DNA from: an uncultured Bacilli bacterium
Lineage (GTDB): Bacteria; Bacillota_I; Bacilli_A; RF39; UBA660
NCBI GenBank assembly: GCA_934091055.1
Contig: CAKOKN010000012.1
Span: forward strand, 1-31,757
Length of the DNA: 31,757 nt
Direction: 5' to 3'
The position numbers and the translations under genes were made by a program. The notes under the pieces are model-generated. The model was not told the origin of the DNA, ran no database searches, and saw only the letters and a program-made list of their open reading frames with translations. Of this stretch, positions 21,168-29,100 are shown piece after piece. Every line of letters starts with the position of its first letter. Within the stretch, counting starts at the first letter, position 1.

Positions 21168-22370
21168 TTAACTTATTTTTGCTCTAATTATGTCATTTTT
21201 ATAGACTTTTTTATCTAGTTTAAATGTTAATATTTCTTCAGGATGTCTTGCTATGTTTACTTTTTCACCAGCACTATTATAGATATCTGGTACTGTAAAA
21301 GTAAATGGTTTTATATTAGGTCCAAAGACTTCGACTTGATCTCCTGTCTTAAAGTAGTTTCTTTCGGTTATAGTTACAGTTTTTGTTTTATCATTATAGT
21401 CTGTTACTATTCCTAAAAAGTCTTGATTAGATACTTCATTTCTACCTAGATAGTACTGTTCTTCTACTCCTGGTAATTTATTGAAGAACTGAGGAGTGGC
21501 TTCTCTATTTGCTACTCGCTCTAATATTTTTATATAATAATTTAATTTATCATCTGTCAGTATACCATCATAGTAGTCATCAATTATATTACGATATGTA
21601 TTTATAACAGTAGCTACATAATAGTTACTACGCATTCTTCCTTCTACTTTTAATGAACTTACTCCAGTTTCAATTATTTCTTTTATATGAGCTGCTAACA
21701 TTAAGTCTTTAGAAGATGCTGTAAACTTAGTTTTTGATTGAATAATATTATCATTGCTATCTATTAGAGGAAATTCCCAACGGCATATTTGAGCACAGCC
21801 TCCTCTATTGGCATCTCTTAATGTAAAATAGTTTGATAGTACACATCTACCAGAGTATGAGCTACACATTGCTCCGTGAATGAATACTTCTATTTCAATT
21901 CCTGTTTTATCTATTATTTCTTTTATTTCTTCTTTAGATAATTCACGAGCTAATACTATTCTTTCTACTCCTAGTGATTTATAGAAAGAAGCTGCTTCAT
22001 AGTTTAGTGTAGACTCTTGAGTAGATATATGAATATTTAAATTAATATTATTTTCTTTTACTATATCTATTATTAATGGATCTGATACAATGATAGCATC
22101 TACTTTAGCGAGAGCTAATTCTTTTAGATAAGAAATAATATTCTTAGTGTCTTCTTGATGAAAGACGATATTTACTGTTACATATACTTTCTTACCTAGA
22201 CTATGAGCATAAGAAGTTGCTTCTTTTATTTCTTCAATACTAAAGTTTTTAGCATTAGCTCGAAGTGAATAATTTTTACCTCCTATATAGCAGGCATCAG
22301 CGCCATATAGATAAGCAAACTTTAATTTTTCTAGACTTCCCGCGGGAGCTAGTAATTCTATTTTCTTCAT
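21168..22370 (-). CDS. trhP2: tRNA hydroxylation protein, U32 family (YrrO-like)
   Basis: U32 proteins of this group take part in making 5-hydroxyuridine at position 34 of tRNAs; TrmR then methylates it. The 400 residues start with the typical IELLAPAGSLEKLKFAYLYG and contain the signature EVFIHGAMCSSYSGRCVLS. Cysteines 169, 176, 192 and 196 are the set that binds an iron-sulfur cluster in related proteins. The C-terminal domain (about 310-400) is a beta-barrel-like extension. ATG at 22368-22370 follows AGGAAGTG, 12 nt after the trhP1 stop. The order trmR-trhP1-trhP2 matches yrrM-yrrN-yrrO of Bacillus subtilis. Confidence 0.93.
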   Translation of the reverse strand: MKKIELLAPAGSLEKLKFAYLYGADACYIGGKNYSLRANAKNFSIEEIKEATSYAHSLGKKVYVTVNIVFHQEDTKNIISYLKELALAKVDAIIVSDPLIIDIVKENNINLNIHISTQESTLNYEAASFYKSLGVERIVLARELSKEEIKEIIDKTGIEIEVFIHGAMCSSYSGRCVLSNYFTLRDANRGGCAQICRWEFPLIDSNDNIIQSKTKFTASSKDLMLAAHIKEIIETGVSSLKVEGRMRSNYYVATVINTYRNIIDDYYDGILTDDKLNYYIKILERVANREATPQFFNKLPGVEEQYYLGRNEVSNQDFLGIVTDYNDKTKTVTITERNYFKTGDQVEVFGPNIKPFTFTVPDIYNSAGEKVNIARHPEEILTFKLDKKVYKNDIIRAKIS

Positions 22371-22382
22371 ATTTTCACTTCC

Positions 22383-23189
22383 TTATTCGTCTTTTAATTT
22401 ATATACTGTCTTAGTATTGAAAAAGCCTTTATAAGTATTATTTATTACTTCTTTATTTATATATTTATCAATTATACTAATATCATCTGTATATGATAAA
22501 TCTATTATTAGAGTATTTATTTCTTCTAGATCTTTAACTTCATTTATTAAGTTTACTAATGGACTATATATAATAGTTCCATAGTTGTATTCTTTTAACA
22601 TATATCTTTGATTATTATTTTCTATATAGTAGGTATTATCTTTCTTGTCTTCTTTTATATATTTAAAATAATTAGTAATAAGATATCTTCTAGAATAGAA
22701 GATAGGAAGATAGCCATATACAGTGTAATAGATATTGATTTTAGAATTATTATTTATTTCCAGTAACTCTTCTTTAGTTATATCAGAAGTTATTAAAGAA
22801 GAAGATACTCCTTTATTATAATAGAAGTTATTACTTAAAATACTAGCATTTAGATGTTCTTTACTTATTATTAATTCTTTATTTATATCTAATTTATGAC
22901 ATAGATTAAGTACTCCTATATCGTAGAAGATAATTCCTTTAATATTAGTATTTTTAATCTTATTTAAGACTTCTTCTACTAAAGGGATATCTTTATTATG
23001 AAGCATTCTATTTAGAGCAATAATAATATTTTTATTAGTACTAGAAGATATTTCTAATATTTCTTCAATAGTTAATTCTAATGGATAGATAGATAGATCT
23101 TTTACTCCTATAATTAGAGACTTTATATCTTTATTTAGAATATCTTTTATAGTATCTTTAGTATTTGGAATTACAGCATAATTAGTCAT
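22383..23189 (-). CDS. trhP1: U32-like protein, YrrN-type partner
   Basis: At 268 residues it is shorter than TrhP2 and strongly diverged. It keeps the barrel-like repeats of the U32 fold (for example KGIIFYDIGVLNLCHKL and KINIYYTVYGYLPIFYSRRY) but has only one cysteine and none of the four-Cys cluster of its neighbour. Its assignment rests mainly on gene order (trmR upstream, trhP2 downstream, as in Bacillus) plus the YTVYGYLPIFYSRRYLITNY segment, which sits where TrhP2 has its HGAMCSSYSGRC signature. ATG at 23187-23189 overlaps the end of trmR by 8 nt, with AAGGAG inside trmR. It may serve as a non-catalytic subunit. Confidence 0.75.
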   Translation of the reverse strand: MTNYAVIPNTKDTIKDILNKDIKSLIIGVKDLSIYPLELTIEEILEISSSTNKNIIIALNRMLHNKDIPLVEEVLNKIKNTNIKGIIFYDIGVLNLCHKLDINKELIISKEHLNASILSNNFYYNKGVSSSLITSDITKEELLEINNNSKINIYYTVYGYLPIFYSRRYLITNYFKYIKEDKKDNTYYIENNNQRYMLKEYNYGTIIYSPLVNLINEVKDLEEINTLIIDLSYTDDISIIDKYINKEVINNTYKGFFNTKTVYKLKDE

Positions 23190-23763
23190 TACTATCTCTC
23201 CTTTTAGATATAGCTATAGTATCTCCTACTTTAGTATAAGTAGTAGTAAATTCTTTATTAGTATCTAAAAATTCTATATAACTTTTAATTTTATTTACTA
23301 TACCTCTTTGATTCTTTGTTTTTACTAGACGAGGATCTTCTACTAGACCGTGGAAAGATAAATTATCTGTAATAATAGTTCCTTGATTACTTAAATTATC
23401 TTTAAATTTATTAAAGAATAAAGTGTTTTTACCTTTTGCAGCATCTATAAATATTAGATCATATTTATCACTTAAATTAATATCTACAGCATCAGCATTT
23501 ATTATATTTATTTGATTATCTAGTTCTTGCTTTTTTATGTTAGAGACTGCTATGGTATATCTTTCTAGATCTTTTTCAATAGTAGTTACTTTTATATCTT
23601 TACTTACTTTTGCCATCATTATAGCAGAGTAACCTATAGCACTACCTATTTCTAGTATATTTTTTATATTATTTTCTTTTATATAATTACATAAATATAA
23701 TATTCCATCTTTTTGCATAATTGGAATATTATATTCTTTTGCATAATCTTCTAATTCTTTCAC
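23182..23763 (-). CDS. trmR: tRNA 5-hydroxyuridine methyltransferase
   Basis: An O-methyltransferase of the class I SAM-dependent type (YrrM family) that turns ho5U34 into mo5U34. SAM-binding motif I is LEIGSAIGYSA (37-47), an acidic residue follows at IEKD, and DLIFIDAAKG holds the metal-binding Asp. The 193 residues are slightly shorter than the roughly 215 of Bacillus. The start is GTG (23761-23763) with AAAGGTG upstream. It is the first gene of the trmR-trhP1-trhP2 operon and overlaps trhP1. Confidence 0.88.
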   Translation of the reverse strand: MKELEDYAKEYNIPIMQKDGILYLCNYIKENNIKNILEIGSAIGYSAIMMAKVSKDIKVTTIEKDLERYTIAVSNIKKQELDNQINIINADAVDINLSDKYDLIFIDAAKGKNTLFFNKFKDNLSNQGTIITDNLSFHGLVEDPRLVKTKNQRGIVNKIKSYIEFLDTNKEFTTTYTKVGDTIAISKRRDSND

Positions 23764-23785
23764 TTTTTCACCTTTTTCTACAATA

Positions 23786-23814
23786 ATTATATATCATTTA
23801 TAATTATTATGCAA
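23786..23814 (-). promoter_or_regulatory. Promoter of the trmR-trhP operon
   Basis: On the minus strand, TTGCAT (23809-23814), 17 bp, TATAAT (23786-23791). Confidence 0.75.
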
Positions 23815-23823
23815 TAATACATA

Positions 23824-23848
23824 ACAGAAAAAGAACTATCTAGTTCTT
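23824..23848 (-). terminator. Terminator of the 23836-24234 gene
   Basis: AAGAACTA (23831-23838) pairs with TAGTTCTT (23841-23848), followed on the minus strand by TTTCTG. It contains the stop codon. The loop is only 2 nt, so the inner pair probably opens. Confidence 0.7.
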
Positions 23849-24234
23849 CTCTTTACTCTATGATTTATGTAGTCATATGATTTTTCTACTTCTAGATTAT
23901 ATTTTTCTGCCATATTGAAGCTATAGTTTAATAGTGTTCCTTCTATTCCTATACCGTTACTTCTTCTTTTCATACGTAAATCATCTATTGTTATTGATTT
24001 TATATTTTGTAATAGTATTTGTCCTTTTCCATCTGGATAGTAAGCTATTAGTTTGGAATCTGTTACTGTCAAATCTTTTATGAATGGGCCATCTTCATTT
24101 TTTAATCCTAAGCCTTGATTACTAATACATACTACATTGAATATGTATTCATCATCTGTGTTATCAGTTACTTGTATATAGTCACAAAATACTATTTCTT
24201 TTACTTTTTTTACTTCTGAGTCTATATTACTCAT
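23836..24234 (-). CDS. Hypothetical 132-residue protein
   Basis: I do not recognise it. A soluble, mostly strand-forming protein without signal peptide or membrane helix. The centre reads GQILLQNIKSITIDDLRMKRR and the end is strongly basic (NHRVKRRTR). ATG follows CTAAGGAGAGGGG. It is a single-gene unit with its own promoter and terminator. Composition is normal for the window. Confidence 0.8.
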   Translation of the reverse strand: MSNIDSEVKKVKEIVFCDYIQVTDNTDDEYIFNVVCISNQGLGLKNEDGPFIKDLTVTDSKLIAYYPDGKGQILLQNIKSITIDDLRMKRRSNGIGIEGTLLNYSFNMAEKYNLEVEKSYDYINHRVKRRTR

Positions 24235-24262
24235 TTTTTATCCCCTCTCCTTAGGCCTAATT

Positions 24263-24291
24263 AGAATATCATATTTTGGCATTTAAGTCAA
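24263..24291 (-). promoter_or_regulatory. Promoter of the 23836-24234 gene
   Basis: On the minus strand, TTGACT (24286-24291), 17 bp, TATTCT (24263-24268). Confidence 0.7.
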
Positions 24292-24325
24292 ATGTTTTTT
24301 ATTTATTCTACATTTTTTCTTTATT

Positions 24326-24394
24326 CCAGAAAAGCCTAAGGTCTTTTCTGGTAATTTATAGCCTTATTAAGTCTATAAATTAAAAGCTTTTTTT
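24326..24394 (+). repeat. Dispersed double-hairpin element, copy 4 (inverted, compensated)
   Basis: On the plus strand. Hairpin 1 has perfect 9-bp arms CCAGAAAAG (24326-24334) and CTTTTCTGG (24343-24351) and an 8-nt loop CCTAAGGT. Hairpin 2 follows directly, with perfect 10-bp arms TAATTTATAG (24352-24361) and CTATAAATTA (24373-24382) and an 11-nt loop CCTTATTAAGT. A seven-T run comes 5 nt later (24388-24394). Arm lengths, CC and AAG/CTT ends, the TA joint and the T run match copies 1-3, while the inner stem bases differ on both arms together. The two loops contain CCTTA and TAAGG, which could pair with each other. It lies between tRNA-Leu and the 23836 gene, antisense to both. Confidence 0.75.
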
Positions 24395-24414
24395 ATATTT
24401 TATTCTATTAATAA

Positions 24415-24444
24415 CAAAATAAAAACTTAAGATTACTTCTTAAG
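24415..24444 (-). terminator. Terminator of tRNA-Leu
   Basis: CTTAAGA (24426-24432) pairs with TCTTAAG (24438-24444) around a 5-nt loop, followed on the minus strand by TTTTTATTTT. Confidence 0.8.
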
Positions 24445-24457
24445 CTTAATATTTATT

Positions 24458-24543
24458 TGGTACCAGCCAAGGGACTTGAACCCTCACACCATTTCTGGTA
24501 GTAGATTTTGAGTCTACCGCGTCTACCATTCCGCCAGGCTGGC
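24458..24543 (-). tRNA. tRNA-Leu (CAA)
   Basis: An 86-nt class II tRNA with CCA encoded. The acceptor GCCAGCC pairs with GGCTGGT (last pair G-T). The anticodon stem GTAGA/TCTAC surrounds loop CTCAAAA, giving CAA, which reads TTG. The long variable arm ACCAGAAATGGT and T loop TTCAAGT are typical of tRNA-Leu. It has its own promoter and terminator. Confidence 0.95.
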
Positions 24544-24547
24544 ATTA

Positions 24548-24583
24548 CTACTAAATTATATAATAAATTTAGTAGATTGTAAA
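24548..24583 (-). promoter_or_regulatory. Promoter of tRNA-Leu inside a 28-bp dyad
   Basis: On the minus strand, TTTACA (24578-24583), 17 bp, TATAAT (24555-24560). A perfect 10-bp inverted repeat, CTACTAAATT (24548-24557) and AATTTAGTAG (24566-24575) with an 8-nt centre, covers the -10 and part of the spacer. Confidence 0.72.
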
Positions 24584-24596
24584 TACTTTTTTAGTA

Positions 24597-25625
24597 TTAT
24601 TTATGAAGAAACATTGCATCTCCGAATGAGAAGAAACGATATTTATTTTTTACAGCATAATTATAAGCATCTAGTATTATTTCTTTACTAGAGAATGCTG
24701 ATACTAACATTATTAAAGTAGATTTGGGTAAGTGAAAGTTTGTAATTAAGCAGTCTACCCCTTTAAAAGTATAACCTGGATAAATGAATATATCTGTCCA
24801 ACCACTACACTCTTTAAAGGTATTATATTTAGTCATAATTGTTTCTAATGTTCTTGTGGTAGTTGTACCCACTGCGACTATATTTCTGTTTTCTTCTTTA
24901 GCTTTATTTAGAATATCCGCGGTTTCTTTAGTGATACTATAGTATTCACTATGCATTTTATGTTTTGTTACATCTTCTACATTTACTGGTCTAAAGGTAC
25001 CAAGACCTACGTGTAATGTTACATAGCAAACAGTTATTCCTTTAGCTTCTATTTCTTTTAATAGTTCTTTAGTAAAATGTAAGCCTGCTGTTGGAGCAGC
25101 AGCACTTCCAATATTCTTGGCATATACTGTTTGATATCTACTCTGATCTTCTAATTTTGTTTTAATATATGGAGGAAGAGGCATTGTTCCTAATTTATCT
25201 AATATTTCATAGAATATTCCTTCATATAAGAAGGTAAATTTTCTTATTCCTTCTTGTTCTTCTCCTATACATTTTGCTTTTAAAAGTCCATCTCCAAAAG
25301 TAATTATTGTTCCTACTTTTATTCTTTTCGCAGGCTTTACTAAACACTCCCAATCGTTATCTTTAATATTTTTTAATAATAATACTTCGATTACTGCTCC
25401 TGTCTCTTCTTTGGTTCCAATTAATCTTGCAGGCATTACTTTAGTATCATTAAGTACTAATACATCACCTTTATTTAGATAATTTATTATATTATAAAAT
25501 TTATCATCTTTTCTCTCACCTGTATTTTTATCTACTACAAGTAGTCTTGATTGAGTTCTATCTTCTAATGGTACTTGGGCAATTAATTCTTCGGGTAATT
25601 CATAATCAAAATCATCTGTTTTCAT
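24597..25625 (-). CDS. queA: S-adenosylmethionine:tRNA ribosyltransferase-isomerase
   Basis: Transfers the ribosyl part of SAM to 7-aminomethyl-7-deazaguanine in tRNA to make epoxyqueuosine, the next-to-last step of queuosine synthesis. It is a full-length, 342-residue protein. Conserved parts are MKTDDFDYELPEELIAQ at the start, DVLVLNDTKVMPARLIG, GSAAAPTAGLHFT, HVGLGTFRPV, VAVGTTTTRTLE, LITNFHLPKSTLIMLVSAF and the terminal YRFFSFGDAMF. ATG at 25623-25625 follows GAGGTG. No tgt or ruvB neighbour is seen; it is a single gene next to tRNA-Leu, with a TATAAT but no clear -35 upstream. Confidence 0.97.
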   Translation of the reverse strand: MKTDDFDYELPEELIAQVPLEDRTQSRLLVVDKNTGERKDDKFYNIINYLNKGDVLVLNDTKVMPARLIGTKEETGAVIEVLLLKNIKDNDWECLVKPAKRIKVGTIITFGDGLLKAKCIGEEQEGIRKFTFLYEGIFYEILDKLGTMPLPPYIKTKLEDQSRYQTVYAKNIGSAAAPTAGLHFTKELLKEIEAKGITVCYVTLHVGLGTFRPVNVEDVTKHKMHSEYYSITKETADILNKAKEENRNIVAVGTTTTRTLETIMTKYNTFKECSGWTDIFIYPGYTFKGVDCLITNFHLPKSTLIMLVSAFSSKEIILDAYNYAVKNKYRFFSFGDAMFLHK

Positions 25626-25665
25626 ATATTATGCACCTCATTTCTAGATAATTATACAATAAAAT

Positions 25666-25700
25666 ATAGAAAAAGAAAAGACTAATTTTCATTAGTCCTT
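25666..25700 (-). terminator. Terminator of the 26193-25699 operon
   Basis: GACTAAT (25680-25686) pairs with ATTAGTC (25691-25697) around a TTTC loop (GAAA on the minus strand), followed there by TTTTCTTTTTC. It overlaps the stop codon at 25699. Confidence 0.8.
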
Positions 25701-26175
25701 AAAATCCTTGTACTACATAGTCATAAGCATTTATTATATCAAGTGGAATTTCAGTTATTTTTTCTTTTTTAGTTTTTCCGACTTTTAAATCAGGAATTAC
25801 ATAATTGAGTGAATATATTAGATCACCATTTTTATCTTTAAAATCGATAAAGACTGTATAACTTTCTGCTTTAGCATCATTAGATATATTAGTAATAGTA
25901 AACTCTAAAGCACTAGTTCCTTCGTTTGAATATATTTTCATATTATCAAAACTATATTTTTCGTAATTATGTTCTTTCTTTACTTCTTTTGATATGTTAT
26001 ATTTTTTATTGTTTTTTACTTTAGCATTCTCTAGTTTATCCATTTCTATAAAACCATTACTAGTTATTGTGTTTTTGTTATTGTCTCCTCTAGTTAGAAG
26101 GTACAATAGTGTACCTCCTACTAGAAGTATTACTACTATTATTATAGTTATTATTATCTTTTTTTTCTTTGACAT
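25699..26175 (-). CDS. Membrane-anchored small extracytoplasmic protein
   Basis: Residues 1-6 are basic (SKKKK), 7-28 are one hydrophobic helix, and the rest is an outer domain. The last 90 residues (from LEFTITNISNDAKAESYTVFIDFKDKNG) look like an FxLYD/immunoglobulin-like fold of the kind found in small surface proteins; this is by pattern only. ATG follows AGGAGTG, 17 nt after the stop of the giant surface protein gene, so the two are one operon. Confidence 0.8.
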   Translation of the reverse strand: MSKKKKIIITIIIVVILLVGGTLLYLLTRGDNNKNTITSNGFIEMDKLENAKVKNNKKYNISKEVKKEHNYEKYSFDNMKIYSNEGTSALEFTITNISNDAKAESYTVFIDFKDKNGDLIYSLNYVIPDLKVGKTKKEKITEIPLDIINAYDYVVQGF

Positions 26176-26192
26176 ATTATCACTCCTAAATA

Positions 26193-29100
26193 TTAACTCT
26201 TTCTATATGAGTATTTACTTGTAGTAATTGATTGTGTTCCATTACTGAATGAATAACTTGTACTTGTATTTTGTGTAGCAAATGAACCTGTTACTGTTAT
26301 GGAGTGACCTGATGTACTATAGAATGCTGAGTTAGCACTATTGCTATGATGTAGTCTTCCACCTCTTAAGTTAAATGTACCATTATTGTATACTGGTTGT
26401 GGGAAGGATACTGATGATGATTTTCCGGTATAACAGTATGTTCCAACATTATAGTTTGTTGTACCAGCATTATTAGCAACAGCATATCCATTATAAGAAG
26501 CTATAGTAATTCTCTTTGCACTTGATGTACTATTTCCACTACCTAGTGTTAATGTTCCACTATTTTGTATTGCTGAGGATGTTCCTAAAGCTTCAAATAC
26601 TCCTCCAGTTATTGTATATGTTGAGTTAGTATCTTGGAATGATACAGCATTACCGCTCGATCTAAATGTACCTCCAGATATTGTTACATTACAAGTTGAT
26701 GAAGTATTGTTACCACAAAATATCGCAGCTGATGAGTCATTTCCATCTGCTATTATAGTACCACCAGTTATTTTTATTGTTACATTGTCCGTACTAGATG
26801 GTCCTTTTATAATACCATAGTATTTAGCAGTAATAGCACCACCAGTTATATTTGTGTTTCCTCCGTAAGAAAAGATTGCATCAGAGTTATTATTAATTAT
26901 AGTACCTGAACTAGCTAGTGTAGCTCCTTTTTCTACTTGTATTGTTATAAGTGAATTTGATTTAACTGTTACTCCTGAAGGAATTATAACATTATTATAT
27001 TCTGTGGTATTATTTAAATCACCAGTTATTTTTATTCCTGCTGTCTCTTCACCACTACAGCTATTACATAGACTTACAGTTCCAGTTCCCATAAATTCAA
27101 TTGTGTAACCTGCTAAAGCATCAAATTGTCTGGCAAAATTCAATGTATGTCCATTTAAATTCAATCCTAAACTTGTAAATTTATCTATACCTCCAGCTGG
27201 ATTTCCGTAACTATAATTATCATTCAATACTGTGATAGTTGTTCCATAAATATATGCATCTCTAAAACAGTCAAAGTATTTTGTTGTTCCATTATAATTT
27301 GCAGAAAAGTTTACTTCTGGTGATATAGAAACAGCTTGACTACTTGTGTTGCCGGCACCATCTTTAACCCAGATACGATCTCCTACTACACTGGCAGAAG
27401 AATCACTATTTGAATAATCTGGTGATAGTATTCTATTCATTTTATAAGTCGTTGTTCCATTTATTGTAGTAGTTACCCAACCACTAGTTGGTGCTGTTGA
27501 AGTTGAACTTGAAGCATCAGTAGCTATTTGGTAACTATTTAGTTTTGAATGACTATCACTAAAACTAGCATAGATATATTTTGAACCTCCTATTCCTGGT
27601 GAGGAATTATTATTACATACTATATCAATATAATTTATTTTATAGGTTACACCAGAAGTTGTTCCTAAGTCAAATCTTAATGATGTATAATTTCCTCCAG
27701 GTAATGTTACTTCGATTACTGATTCAGTATTTGCTGTTAAACTTACTGTAGTGGTTGCTGAATTTGCTTCAGAGAATGATGTTCCACTAGTAGCATAGAA
27801 TACTTGTAATGGGAAACTACTTACTGATGTATTTGGTGTTACACTAATTATTGCTTTCTTTACAGTAGATAGTGTTCCTAAATCACTAAAGATCATATAT
27901 GGATCGGTTCCTGTAGTGGTTGCTGTAACTGTTCCTGTAGAGTTATTAATATAGGATTCTGTTCCACTTAGTGTTATTTGATTTGTTCTATCTACTCCTC
28001 CATAAGATGGTAGTAAATTTGCTGCTACAAAGTAATTTGATATTGTAGGAGCAGTATTATCGAATTTAAATGTTCCTGTAGATATTGTATTTGTGGTATT
28101 AGCATTGCCTGCTTGATCTTCTAAACTTACTGGAACTACCCATAGGTAATAACTTCCTGTTAGGCCACTACCAGTAGCAGTAAATGATACTTCACTAGTT
28201 GTTCCATTTGTATAACTTAAACCTGATACTGTTGTATAACTTGTTGGGGCTGTAGTTCTTGAAGTACTCCAACCATATTTTAATGAGGCACCAGTAGTTA
28301 GTCCACTTTGTGTATCTCTTAATTTTACTGTTACACTCTTTGTTTTAGTGTATGTTGCATCAGAATTGGAAGCTAGTGTTATAGTTGGGGCTGTTCCATC
28401 AGTGATGGCCCAGCTATATGTCTTTCTGGTTGTAGTACTATCACTCCAACAATAGTTAGTTTTTGGTGTTGCATAACCAGTATAATTTCCTACTGCAGTA
28501 GCAGATAGTGTTCCACTTAATGTTACATTTGTTCCACCGGATATTCCGACTTGAGTACTACCTGTATATTTTTTATTCGTTACTGTAGGTTCAGTAGCAG
28601 TCGGACTACAACTAATAGATATATCACGACTTTCTGTTTCACTATTATAATTTGTTGTTGATGTTACTGACAGTGTAATTATTGCACTTCCTACAGTTTT
28701 TGGAGTTATTGTTAATGTTTTTGAACTTGTATTTATGGAACAAGTAGCAACTGAAGAATTGGTTGTACTACAAGAAGGAGTACCTGTTCCATCATATTTA
28801 TATGTAACACTAGATGATGTTCCATAAGTTAAGAATATTATTTGTGAGGCTACTGTTCCTGATTTTGATAATACTATATTAGGATCAGCCTTATTTATTG
28901 TAATAGTAGCACAGTTACTTTCTGCTGCTTGGTAATTACCATAGGCAGCAACCTTAGCTTTTACGGAGTAGCTACCAGCATTTACTGGTTTACTACTTAA
29001 GGCTGTACCAGAACAAGATGCACCACTATAATATGAATATGTTACACTACTACTTGGTATTGTTCCTCCATCTGGTGTTGTTACTGTAGCAGTATTTGTT

